From assembly GCF_038618305.1 (NCBI RefSeq), contig NZ_CP152017.1, positions 1,341,501 to 1,405,500 of the forward strand: a stretch of 64,000 nucleotides of DNA, in the 5' to 3' direction. The notes beneath the pieces are model-generated. The model saw nothing but the letters and a program-made list of their open reading frames with translations. It did not search any database and had not been told where the DNA came from. Positions within the stretch are counted from its first letter, which is position 1. The number at the start of each line of letters is the position of its first letter. The DNA comes from Sporosarcina sp. FSL K6-2383 (lineage in GTDB: Bacteria; Bacillota; Bacilli; Bacillales_A; Planococcaceae). Positions 1 through 7,184 of this stretch are shown here, piece after piece. Both the position numbers and the translations under genes were made by a program.

Positions 1-597
1 GCGGCGGCCATTAACGAGATTGCTTATATGATACGTAATAAGAATGCCACGTCGTTCCATGTCGCAATTGACGATAAACACGCTGTGCAAGGAATTCCAT
101 TCAATCGTAACGGATGGCATGCTGGGGATGGTAATGGGACTGGCAACCGCAAATCTATTGGGATTGAAATTTGTTACTCGAAATCAGGCGGTGCTACCTA
201 TAAGGCGGCCGAAGCAAATGCCATTGAATATATTGCTCGTTTACTCAAACAATTTGGCTGGGATGCGAATCGAGTTAAATGGCACCGGGATTGGAGTGGT
301 AAACAATGCCCGCACCGTATCATTGGAGAAGGTCGTATGAATTCTGTCCATAACGCGATTGAAAAACGCCTGACTGAATTGAATACGAATACATCTATAG
401 GATCAAAGGAGGGGATACGCATGTTTAGTCCAAGTTCTGCCACGTTGAAAATTGCCTTCGAACAATACTTAGCAGATGCTGTTAAGGATGGTTTATTGAC
501 GGAGAAATGGTTAACTGACTTTAAGGAAGGAAAGCTGTCACTAGACGACGCACTTGCATTGAAAGTCATTGTTGACCAGAGAGGGAAAAAAGGATAA
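1..597 (+). CDS. N-acetylmuramoyl-L-alanine amidase (Amidase_2, XlyA/CwlA type), 5' partial
   Basis: The reading frame is open at the left edge, so the N terminus lies outside the window; 198 residues are visible. The protein hydrolyses the amide bond between MurNAc and L-Ala of peptidoglycan. What is seen is the type-2 amidase core: a GWHAGDG segment, an SIGIEICY strand, and near the end of the domain a WHRDWSGKQCPHRI segment carrying the His and Cys-Pro-His typical of the zinc site. After a short linker there is a roughly 58-residue C-terminal module rich in acidic and hydrophobic residues, perhaps wall binding. A strong ribosome site with an in-frame ATG at 421 sits exactly at that linker. 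It could be a prophage-derived endolysin or a housekeeping autolysin; no other phage genes are visible. Confidence 0.85.
   Translation, partial: AAAINEIAYMIRNKNATSFHVAIDDKHAVQGIPFNRNGWHAGDGNGTGNRKSIGIEICYSKSGGATYKAAEANAIEYIARLLKQFGWDANRVKWHRDWSGKQCPHRIIGEGRMNSVHNAIEKRLTELNTNTSIGSKEGIRMFSPSSATLKIAFEQYLADAVKDGLLTEKWLTDFKEGKLSLDDALALKVIVDQRGKKG
405..423 (+). promoter_or_regulatory. Internal ribosome binding site and in-frame ATG in the amidase gene
   Basis: AAAGGAGGGG at 405-414 is followed by 6 nt and an ATG at 421 in the amidase frame. Initiation here would give a separate 58-residue C-terminal polypeptide (421-597). Several Gram-positive phage endolysins are known to use such an internal start to make extra wall-binding subunits; that this happens here is an inference from the quality and position of the site. 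Confidence 0.55.
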
Positions 598-639
598 TTG
601 CTATTGCGGGGAAAATATAAGTACTTGAGTGCATTTAAA

Positions 640-668
640 TTTACTAGTTCTAAATACCATTGTATACT
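640..668 (+). promoter_or_regulatory. Sigma-A promoter for the gene at 736
   Basis: TTTACT at 640-645 and TATACT at 663-668 are separated by 17 nt. It lies about 70 nt upstream of the small gene at 736, separating that gene transcriptionally from the amidase. Confidence 0.6.
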
Positions 669-735
669 ATCTGTATTAATACTAAACGACTATGAAGTGT
701 ATAGAGCTAAAAATAGGTTGAAAGGAGTTAAAGTA

Positions 736-1104
736 ATGGAAGCACAAGAATTATTAGTTAAAATTAATCAGAGTATCGAAAATCTAGATTTGATATCGGC
801 AAGAAGATATATTGAGGAAAATCTAGAGTTGTTACGAAAAAACAGACATCATCTTTCCAAAAATGCAAGAGAATTATTTGATTACCTTCAAAGTGAGTCT
901 AATTCTTCGACAAACAATTATAATCGCCGCGAACTCCACATGATTAACACCATCAACACTTATGCCACTCGATTTGATGTACGAGGCCTCAGATTATCAG
1001 TCAAAAATAATGCGGATTTACTGATGAAAAAAGATATTCGCCTCTATTTAAATGCAGATGCCAAGATTCTTTTAGAAGGTATGAAAGCTATTCAGGTGAG
1101 TTAA
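736..1104 (+). CDS. Hypothetical protein, 122 aa, helical
   Basis: I do not recognise a family. The ATG at 736 is preceded by AAAGGAG at 721-727, better than any earlier start in the same open frame. The product is about 122 residues, predicted largely alpha-helical and charged, with heptad-like leucines in the first half (MEAQELLVKINQSIENLDL), a Ser/Asn-rich middle and a basic C-terminal half. It has no signal peptide or membrane segment, so it is probably cytosolic. It has its own promoter and ends in a rho-independent terminator, so it is a single-gene unit. Confidence 0.6.
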   Translation: MEAQELLVKINQSIENLDLISARRYIEENLELLRKNRHHLSKNARELFDYLQSESNSSTNNYNRRELHMINTINTYATRFDVRGLRLSVKNNADLLMKKDIRLYLNADAKILLEGMKAIQVS

Positions 1105-1124
1105 GTGCCCAGTAGCTAATATTC

Positions 1125-1156
1125 AAAAAAGTGACCCTTTGAAAGGTCACTTTTTT
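1125..1156. terminator. Bidirectional rho-independent terminator
   Basis: An A6 run, the stem GTGACC/GGTCAC and a T6 run give a hairpin usable from both strands. It ends the plus-strand gene at 736 and overlaps the 3' end of the minus-strand gene at 1147. Confidence 0.8.
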
Positions 1157-1395
1157 AATGTCTTTAAAATAAAGCTAACAATTAGTACAAAGATAATAGC
1201 ACCGATTAAAGTAGGAATAATGAAAAATCGACCTATTTCTGGTCCCCACGAACCTAGCAGGATAGAACCTAACCAGCCACCTATCAAACCTGCAATAATG
1301 TTACCAATAATTCCTCCAGGTATATCTCTTCCGATAATCATTCCTGCAAACCAACCAAGTACACCACCAACAATTAAAGTCCATAGTAAGCCCAT
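1147..1395 (-). CDS. GlsB/YeaQ/YmgE family stress-response membrane protein
   Basis: An 82-residue, very hydrophobic, glycine-rich protein of the transglycosylase-associated family (PF04226). Its three membrane segments show the family pattern: an N-terminal GLLWTLIVGGVLGWFAG helix, a central GGIIGNIIAGLIGGWLGSILLG segment and a C-terminal helix ending in a basic tail. Family members are small stress-induced inner-membrane proteins of unclear biochemical role; despite the old family name there is no enzymatic domain. AGGAGTGA lies 8-9 nt before the ATG. It is a single gene, convergent with its left neighbour. Confidence 0.85.
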   Translation of the reverse strand: MGLLWTLIVGGVLGWFAGMIIGRDIPGGIIGNIIAGLIGGWLGSILLGSWGPEIGRFFIIPTLIGAIIFVLIVSFILKTLKK

Positions 1396-1452
1396 TTATT
1401 CATCACTCCTAGATTTGTATATAACTCTATTCCCAGTTACCAATATTTAAAA

Positions 1453-1486
1453 CAAAAAAACACCAACCTCTAAAGGATGATGTTTT
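1453..1486 (-). terminator. Terminator of the tRNA-Val transcript
   Basis: On the minus strand, AACATCATCC and GGTTGGTGTT pair (with G-U pairs in the RNA) around a 6-nt loop, followed by a T run. It lies 35 nt beyond the tRNA 3' end. Confidence 0.65.
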
Positions 1487-1520
1487 CTATAAACTCTTGG
1501 TACGTATGACTTTCTAAGTA

Positions 1521-1593
1521 TGGTCCCAGACGGGCTCGAACCGCCGACCCCTACCTTGTCGAGGTAGTGCTCTCCCAGCTGAGCTATGGAACC
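1521..1593 (-). tRNA. tRNA-Val (anticodon GAC), with C at position 33
   Basis: The 73-nt minus-strand sequence folds as a cloverleaf. The acceptor stem is GGTTCCA/TGGGACC, the D arm is GCTC/GAGC, the anticodon stem is CTACC/GGTAG and the T arm is GGCGG/CCGTC with loop TTCGAGC. The discriminator is A, and CCA is not encoded (the next bases are TAC). The anticodon loop reads TCGACAA, giving anticodon GAC (Val). Position 33 is then C, where almost all tRNAs have U. A35, C36 and A73 agree with valine identity. It is a solitary tRNA with its own promoter and terminator. Confidence 0.9.
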
Positions 1594-1633
1594 TGGGAAG
1601 TTATCGTGTGCATCTGCTTACTGCACAAATTCT

Positions 1634-1661
1634 ATTATAGCCAATCTGTAAAAGAAGTCAA
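1634..1661 (-). promoter_or_regulatory. Sigma-A promoter of tRNA-Val
   Basis: On the minus strand TTGACT (1661-1656) and TATAAT (1639-1634) are 16 nt apart, about 40 nt upstream of the tRNA. Confidence 0.75.
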
Positions 1662-1756
1662 CACTTTTTCAAAACAATTGATCTGGATTTAGATCAAGCC
1701 TTCGACGGATGTCTCGGGTTGTGGGGTATAATAAACGATAGAATTAGATAAAAGGG

Positions 1757-2611
1757 GTGTTTTCAATCGAAAGACAAATTGAACTACCATTTGTTTATGA
1801 TTTTGACCGTGCGCTGGATAGGCTTGCAACCAACCCTGTTAATGCGGTTGATTGCGCGCAGCGACTGATTCGCATTCCGATGCAAGAAGGGAATGTTGTA
1901 ACGCTTCGAGGGACGGGAACAACAGAGAAACCAGTTTTCACGATGCAAGGGGTGTTCAGTGATTTACAATTTGAAGAGATCAAAATGATTTTTCACTTCG
2001 ACAGGGCTCTTGACGGCGTTCAAGCGCATTTTGTTGGTACGGATTTGGAGTCGCTTTTTATAGATCATGCAGGGACTCCGCTCATTAGAAGTTTTTCGTT
2101 ATATGGAGATCTTATGACGAGTATTATCCATCAGCAGTTAAATCTATCATTCGCCCACACCTTGACTATGCGTTTTGTAGAGTCGTTTGGAGAGCAAGTG
2201 GACGGTGTATGGCGCTATCCGTCGCCTGAACGAATTGCTTTACTGGGTGTCTCAGAGTTGCGTGACAGGCAGTTTAGCACACGGAAGGCGGAATATATCA
2301 TTGGTTTGTCGCAGTCGATTGTAGAGGGGGCGCTAGACCTTGAACAATTCAAAAGGATGGATGATGCAGAGGTAGTGGCTAAGTTGGTCGCATTTAGGGG
2401 AGTTGGACCTTGGACAGCGCAAAATTTTTTGATGTTTGGACTAGGACGCCCGAATTTATTTCCATTAGCGGATATTGGCTTGCAAAATGCTTTGAAAAAA
2501 CTATGGGGGATGGATCGTAAGCCCACTAAAGAGGAAATGCTAGATCGTTTTCCTGATTGGTCACCGTATTTAAGTTACGCCGCCTTATATTTATGGCGTA
2601 GCATTGAGTAA
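1757..2611 (+). CDS. DNA-3-methyladenine glycosylase II (AlkA-type, HhH-GPD)
   Basis: Base-excision repair glycosylase removing alkylated purines. The 284-residue protein has the AlkA layout: an N-terminal TBP-like half, then the helix-hairpin-helix GPD domain with LVAFRGVGPWTAQNFLM and the catalytic aspartate in LADIGL (D239). Length suits the family. The only canonical start is GTG 1757, but the AAAGGGG ribosome site (1751-1757) abuts it with no spacer, while an ATC lies at 1766, 6 nt after the GTG, so the true start is uncertain. It is a monocistronic gene followed by degenerate tandem repeats. A TATAAT at 1727-1732 may be its -10 box. Confidence 0.85.
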   Translation: MFSIERQIELPFVYDFDRALDRLATNPVNAVDCAQRLIRIPMQEGNVVTLRGTGTTEKPVFTMQGVFSDLQFEEIKMIFHFDRALDGVQAHFVGTDLESLFIDHAGTPLIRSFSLYGDLMTSIIHQQLNLSFAHTLTMRFVESFGEQVDGVWRYPSPERIALLGVSELRDRQFSTRKAEYIIGLSQSIVEGALDLEQFKRMDDAEVVAKLVAFRGVGPWTAQNFLMFGLGRPNLFPLADIGLQNALKKLWGMDRKPTKEEMLDRFPDWSPYLSYAALYLWRSIE

Positions 2612-2612
2612 A

Positions 2613-2715
2613 GGTAGTCCAGTTTTCAAGATTCGTTGTCCAGTTTCGGGAAAAGGTTGTAGAGTTCCCGTAATTGGTTGGACAGTTCGTCCTAGGTTGT
2701 ACAGTTTTCAGAGTT
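2613..2715 (+). repeat. Degenerate 21-bp tandem repeat (GGTAGTCCAGTTT family), about 5 units
   Basis: Units begin at about 2613, 2635, 2655, 2676 and 2695 (spacings 22, 20, 21 and 19 nt), each with a GGT(A/T)GTMNAGTT-like core. The same core forms the long array at 13480-13809. It starts directly after the stop codon of the glycosylase gene and has no coding capacity that I can see. Confidence 0.7.
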
Positions 2716-2762
2716 TATTGCACTGTTAGAACAAAAAGCTGAATAATTTACGTCTCCACATA

Positions 2763-2802
2763 AAAAAACAGCTTTTCCGCAATCATTTGGAAAAGCTGTT
2801 TT
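2763..2802. terminator. Bidirectional rho-independent terminator
   Basis: AAAACAGCTTTTCC pairs with GGAAAAGCTGTTTT around a 10-nt loop, with A and T runs on both flanks. It ends the minus-strand small gene at 2851-2994 and could also stop readthrough from the glycosylase gene. Confidence 0.85.
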
Positions 2803-2850
2803 AAGGTTCGCTTGAAATGAGGATCATCGGCACAGTTCGTCCGTTTACTA

Positions 2851-2994
2851 TCAGTGTGGTAGCTCCTGTGCTTGTTCTTCCTCGTTAAAATACAGGAAAT
2901 TTTCTTCCTCTAGTTCGTTGAACCGTTCTTTATTAATACCTAGTGAAAGGTCGCCTTCAAAAATCGTTTCCCACCAAGTTTCAGTTGTTGTCAT
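2851..2994 (-). CDS. Small acidic hypothetical protein, 47 aa
   Basis: Found by hand translation. ATG at 2994 is preceded by TAAGGAGGAAATAGAC, a near-perfect ribosome site, and the frame stops with TGA at 2853-2851. The protein is acidic (many Glu, and an NELEEENFLYFNEEEQ segment), with an N-terminal MTTTETWWETIFEG motif and no Cys or membrane segment. A terminator lies about 50 nt downstream. I do not recognise it. The strong ribosome site, the terminator and the divergent position next to a promoter for the 3149 gene make it a credible gene. Confidence 0.65.
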   Translation of the reverse strand: MTTTETWWETIFEGDLSLGINKERFNELEEENFLYFNEEEQAQELPH

Positions 2995-3024
2995 GTCTAT
3001 TTCCTCCTTAATAGTCTTTGTTGT

Positions 3025-3055
3025 TTGAACATTCTTTTCCCTTGAATGCTATACT
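3025..3055 (+). promoter_or_regulatory. Promoter of the oxidoreductase-ALDH operon
   Basis: TTGAAC at 3025-3030 and an extended -10 TGCTATACT (TATACT 3050-3055) are 19 nt apart; the TGN extension can compensate for the long spacer. Confidence 0.55.
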
Positions 3056-3148
3056 ATAAAACATAGAAGGGCGAAAAGGATTCGTATGGCCTATCCTTTT
3101 TCCTTCGATTAAAGTAAGATGAATCATCGTGAAAAAGGGGATAATCTC

Positions 3149-4090
3149 ATGAGAAAAGTTACTTTTGCCATTGTCGGAACAGGAATTGTTGGCGAACGGA
3201 TCATTAAACAACTACTACAAAATACTGAGGCAACGATTGTTGCTTTGTTTGATGAAAACGGAAAGCGATTGAAAAAAATGGCGGATACATATGGACTGTA
3301 TGCGGCATCCTCTTATGATGAAGTACTTTCCCTGAAGCCGGACTGGGTCTATATTGGTACACCACCCGTGTCGCATGCAGGGCTTAGCGAGCAGGCGATT
3401 GCCAAAGGATTGAATGTGCTTTGTGAAAAGCCCCTGGCGCATGATGTGGCAAACGGCCTAGTGATGTCTACGGCAGCTGCAGGCAAAAGCAGTATCAAGA
3501 CGGCAATGCATTTTCCACTCCTTTACAATCCGGCAGTTCGGCATATGATGCAGCTTGTCGATGAAGGTGCCATTGGAAAAATCCTTCGAGTTGAACTACA
3601 AACGCATTTCCCACATTGGCCGCGCGCCTGGCAACAAAATCCTTGGATTGCTTCGCGTGAACAAGGTGGCTTCACACGTGAAATTTTTCCGCATTATTTT
3701 CAGCTTATGTACAGGATGTTTGGTCAATTGTCGATCACTTCCCATGAAACCGTTTATCCTGAAGATGAAACGCTTGCAGAAATGGGTGTCTTAGCAATCG
3801 GAAAAACAAAAGGCGACATTCCTTTTTTGGTGAATGGTATTGCAGGAATTGGTCAGCAAGAAGAACTGTCCTATACAGTATATGGAGTAGAAGGTGTTCT
3901 GAAACTGCGTAATTGGTCGGAACTTAGCAGAGCACAAAAAGACAGTCCTTTTGAAATATTGACATCCTTCGATTCTGTGAATTCGTTAACGGATGAGTGT
4001 ATTTTAGCTGTTAATGGTGAAAAATCGCTACTTGTATCCTTTGATGAAGGACTGGAAGTGCAAAGGTTGATCGATCAGCTGCTAGAGTAA
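3149..4090 (+). CDS. Gfo/Idh/MocA family NAD(P)-dependent oxidoreductase
   Basis: 313 residues with an N-terminal Rossmann fold (FAIVGTGIVGERI), the family EKP motif (E93-K94-P95, in LCEKPLAHD) and a C-terminal alpha/beta substrate domain. It contains NPWIASREQGGFTREIFPHYF, where H is likely part of the active site. Substrates in this family are sugars, inositols or other polyols; the actual one cannot be read from sequence. The ATG at 3149 has GGGG 8 nt upstream and begins just before the Rossmann strand; an ATG at 3119 would add ten residues. It is the first gene of an operon with the aldehyde dehydrogenase 20 nt downstream, suggesting successive oxidation of a polyol or aldehyde. Confidence 0.8.
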   Translation: MRKVTFAIVGTGIVGERIIKQLLQNTEATIVALFDENGKRLKKMADTYGLYAASSYDEVLSLKPDWVYIGTPPVSHAGLSEQAIAKGLNVLCEKPLAHDVANGLVMSTAAAGKSSIKTAMHFPLLYNPAVRHMMQLVDEGAIGKILRVELQTHFPHWPRAWQQNPWIASREQGGFTREIFPHYFQLMYRMFGQLSITSHETVYPEDETLAEMGVLAIGKTKGDIPFLVNGIAGIGQQEELSYTVYGVEGVLKLRNWSELSRAQKDSPFEILTSFDSVNSLTDECILAVNGEKSLLVSFDEGLEVQRLIDQLLE

Positions 4091-4110
4091 ATATGAATGG
4101 AGGAACCGTT

Positions 4111-5499
4111 ATGAATTTTACTGCACAAGATGTAGAGACGATGATTGCAAGCCAGCGAAATTTTTATTTTACAGGGGAAACGCGAAGTGTAGCTTTTCGT
4201 ATTGCGATGCTTTCAAAGCTAAAGGAAGCGATTCAGTTAAATGAGGAAGCAATTTTGGAAGCACTTCATTTAGATTTACGAAAAAGTCCCTTTGAATCGT
4301 ATGTAACGGAAATAGGTTTTGTCCTTTCAAGCATATCGCATATGATTAAAAATCTGGAGCAGTGGATGGAGCCGGAAGTGGTCAAGACGCCTATTCATCT
4401 GCAACCAGCGAAAAGTTTCATCGTGCGCGAGCCATACGGATCTGTACTTATTATTGGGCCATTCAATTATCCATTTCAGCTAGTGATGGAGCCACTTGTT
4501 GGTGCAATTGCAGGTGGTAACTGCGCAGTTGTTAAACCGTCAGAGACTACAATCCGTACGGGGGCAATCCTGAAGGAGATTTTGACGGCTATTTTTCCAC
4601 CGGAGTTTGTTCGCGTTGTTGAAGGAGAGCAGAAAGAAACCTCGGCGCTTATTCACGCATCGTTCGACTATATTTTCTTTACAGGAAGTGTAGCTGTTGG
4701 GAAAGTAGTCATGAAAGCGGCGGCGGAAAGATTGACGCCGATTACGCTTGAGCTAGGTGGGAAAAGCCCTGCGCTTGTCGATCAAACCGCGGATATAGCA
4801 AAAGCGGCTGAACGAATCGTATGGGGCAAATTCGTTAACAATGGACAGACCTGTGTTGCACCTGATTATGTAATGGTGCATCACACCGTGAAAGAAAAGC
4901 TCGTCAAAGCAATGTGTGTGGCGATTCGCAAGTTTTACGGAGAGGTGGCTTCGGAAAGCTTAGATTACGGTAGGATTGTCAATAATAAGCATTTTAGTCG
5001 TTTACTCGCGATTCTTGAGAAGGATCGTGCACATGTAGTTTATGGGGGCAATTTCGACCGCAAGGATTTATTTATTGAACCGACAATTCTCGACAATATA
5101 TCATGGGATAATGCTTCAATGGAAGATGAAATTTTCGGCCCGATTTTGCCGATATTGACTTACGATAATCTTGGAGAAGCCGTGCACCGCATCCGTCAAC
5201 TGCCAAAGCCACTTGCGGCTTATATGTTTACGGAAAACGAGCAGGCCTCGACATACTTCACAGATAATTTGCCGTTTGGTGGCGGCTGCATTAATGACAC
5301 AATTACGCATGTAGGCAATGGGAACCTACCGTTTGGTGGTATCGGTCCATCAGGGATGAACGCTTATCATGGGAAATATAGCTTTGAAGCATTTACACAT
5401 GCCAAAGCGATGATGAAAAAAAGTACAACGATTCCGATGAATATCGCGTTTCCTCCATATGGTCAAAAACTAAAAATAGTAAAACCGCTTATCCGTTAA
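4111..5499 (+). CDS. Aldehyde dehydrogenase, class-3 / YwdH-like
   Basis: NAD(P)-dependent oxidation of an aldehyde to the acid. The 462-residue length, the FIVREPYGSVLIIGPFNYPF segment, general base E214 (LELGGKSP) and nucleophile C248 (NNGQTCVAPDYV) match the short ALDH3-type family, which includes fatty-aldehyde dehydrogenases and B. subtilis YwdH. The ATG at 4111 follows GGAGG with an 8-nt spacer. It is co-transcribed with the upstream oxidoreductase and ends in a strong terminator. A fatty or aromatic aldehyde substrate is plausible from the family only. Confidence 0.88.
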   Translation: MNFTAQDVETMIASQRNFYFTGETRSVAFRIAMLSKLKEAIQLNEEAILEALHLDLRKSPFESYVTEIGFVLSSISHMIKNLEQWMEPEVVKTPIHLQPAKSFIVREPYGSVLIIGPFNYPFQLVMEPLVGAIAGGNCAVVKPSETTIRTGAILKEILTAIFPPEFVRVVEGEQKETSALIHASFDYIFFTGSVAVGKVVMKAAAERLTPITLELGGKSPALVDQTADIAKAAERIVWGKFVNNGQTCVAPDYVMVHHTVKEKLVKAMCVAIRKFYGEVASESLDYGRIVNNKHFSRLLAILEKDRAHVVYGGNFDRKDLFIEPTILDNISWDNASMEDEIFGPILPILTYDNLGEAVHRIRQLPKPLAAYMFTENEQASTYFTDNLPFGGGCINDTITHVGNGNLPFGGIGPSGMNAYHGKYSFEAFTHAKAMMKKSTTIPMNIAFPPYGQKLKIVKPLIR

Positions 5500-5512
5500 G
5501 GACAGCGGTTTT
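5481..5512. terminator. Bidirectional terminator between convergent genes
   Basis: AAAACCGCT at 5481-5489 pairs with AGCGGTTTT at 5504-5512. It overlaps the 3' end of the ALDH gene and ends just before the stop of the minus-strand kinase. Confidence 0.8.
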
Positions 5513-5514
5513 AC

Positions 5515-7083
5515 TTATGTTATCGGCACTGTAAGAACGATCTCTGTACCTTCGTTAATAACGCTAGAAACGCTCATTGTACCACCTTGGTCAGTGATGA
5601 TTTTTTTCGAAATCATCATACCAAGCCCTGTACCTTCAAGTTTCGTCGTAAAGAAAGGCTTGTAAAGATTGTCCAACGTTGTCTGATTCATGCCAGATCC
5701 GTTATCAAGAATTATGATTGAAATGCTGTTTATCTCGCGAGTCAGAGTAATGGTTATGTCTCCCTTTTCACCAATTGCCTCACAGGCATTTTTCAATAAG
5801 TTAATGAAAACCTGCTTCATCCCATCCTCATTGCCATTATTCGTCACAGTGTTGGCAGGAATAGAGGAATTGCAAGCAATGGACCGTTTAGCAAACTCAG
5901 GCTCGAACATGACGATAACATCTCGTAGCGTTTGCTCGATGAAAAATGCGGTGAATTTCTTTAGATTCGGTCTAGATAACACTAGAAATTCACTTACAAT
6001 CAAATCAATGCGGTTGATTTCACTATGTATAATATCTGTGTATGTACGATAGGGATTGGTAGGATCGCTGTTTATAATTTGGATGAAGCCTGAAATCGAT
6101 GTCAGTGGATTACGCACTTCGTGGGCAACACTTGCTGCAATTTCACCAATGGCTTTGACCTTTTCGGTATCAATTACTAATTGTTCAGCTTGAAGTCTTA
6201 GTGTAATATCACGTGAGATGAATGTCATAGCGACAATCTCTCGTTGTTTATTATAAACAGGAGTAATGGTTAGTTCTGCATCAAATATCACTCCATCTTT
6301 GCGCATTTCTTTTGTGCGCAGTAGGGGAAAGCTTTTCCCCTGTAAAACAGACCTTGTTCGTTCTTCGACTTCCGCATCTTCGGAGGAAGGAAATAACCTG
6401 GGTGATTTCCCGATACATTCCGTTTCTTTCCAGCCATAGATTTTTTCAAATGCAGGATTGACTTTAATAATTTTTTGGTCCAAGCCAAAAACGACAATGG
6501 CGTCTTCTGAATGCTCAAAAAAGAGATCGAGATAGCCTTCTTTTGACATGAGGATAGTATCCATTCTTTTGTTTTCAGTAAACATGCTATTCCACTGAGG
6601 GGAAATTTTAAAGGTATACAACAAACAGAGAAAAGCGACCATGAAGAAGATGGACACAATATGATAAATTTCCACTGCCCCACTACCTGAAAGATAGCTG
6701 GCATGATGAAAATAGCACAAAAAACCTAGTTGGGCGGTAGTGATAGTAGTCATAAAGAAGTTGATACGGGAAACATTGTAGATAATTGTTAGGAACATTG
6801 GGAATATCAAGTAAAGCAAGTTCGATAAATCAGGTACGAATAAGTTGATGAGAAATATGTATAAGTTATAGGTAATAATGATGACTAGACGCAAGGAAAG
6901 AGGATTCATGTCCAGTCGTTGCATGATAATGAGCGCAGCGATAGATGTAACTCCGAATAGTGCCGTGCTTGTTTCGTAGATATTATGTAAAAAGGGTACA
7001 AAAATAAGATGAACAATGACGCCTGCGACGAAAAAAAGTATAATAAACTTGTTGCGTGAATGGATGATGGTTGAATGTTCCAT
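5515..7083 (-). CDS. Membrane PAS sensor histidine kinase (sporulation-kinase type, orphan)
   Basis: 522 residues. Residues 10-160 hold about five or six membrane helices. A PAS domain follows at about 185-300 (EDAIVVFGLDQKIIKVNPAF ...). The HisKA box is GEIAASVAHEVRNPLTSISGF with phospho-acceptor H321. The HATPase domain has the N box (LLKNACEAIG), G1 (ILDNGSGM) and G2 (GTGLGMMISKK). The H-box closely resembles the KinA-E group that phosphorylates Spo0F. No response regulator is adjacent, as is normal for phosphorelay kinases. GAGGTG lies 4 nt before the ATG. The ligand and target are inferred, not shown. Confidence 0.85.
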   Translation of the reverse strand: MEHSTIIHSRNKFIILFFVAGVIVHLIFVPFLHNIYETSTALFGVTSIAALIIMQRLDMNPLSLRLVIIITYNLYIFLINLFVPDLSNLLYLIFPMFLTIIYNVSRINFFMTTITTAQLGFLCYFHHASYLSGSGAVEIYHIVSIFFMVAFLCLLYTFKISPQWNSMFTENKRMDTILMSKEGYLDLFFEHSEDAIVVFGLDQKIIKVNPAFEKIYGWKETECIGKSPRLFPSSEDAEVEERTRSVLQGKSFPLLRTKEMRKDGVIFDAELTITPVYNKQREIVAMTFISRDITLRLQAEQLVIDTEKVKAIGEIAASVAHEVRNPLTSISGFIQIINSDPTNPYRTYTDIIHSEINRIDLIVSEFLVLSRPNLKKFTAFFIEQTLRDVIVMFEPEFAKRSIACNSSIPANTVTNNGNEDGMKQVFINLLKNACEAIGEKGDITITLTREINSISIIILDNGSGMNQTTLDNLYKPFFTTKLEGTGLGMMISKKIITDQGGTMSVSSVINEGTEIVLTVPIT

Positions 7084-7184
7084 TAGGCACCTCGACTAAA
7101 TTCAATTCTTTATACTAATATCATACACGATTCCACGCCTACATAAAATAATGATATTCAGCGTGGACGAGAGGGGTAATGGAA

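Noticed and set aside
1..597. Intact prophage at the left edge
   Set aside because: Only the amidase is phage-like; no holin, tail or integrase genes are visible, so a prophage cannot be supported from this window.
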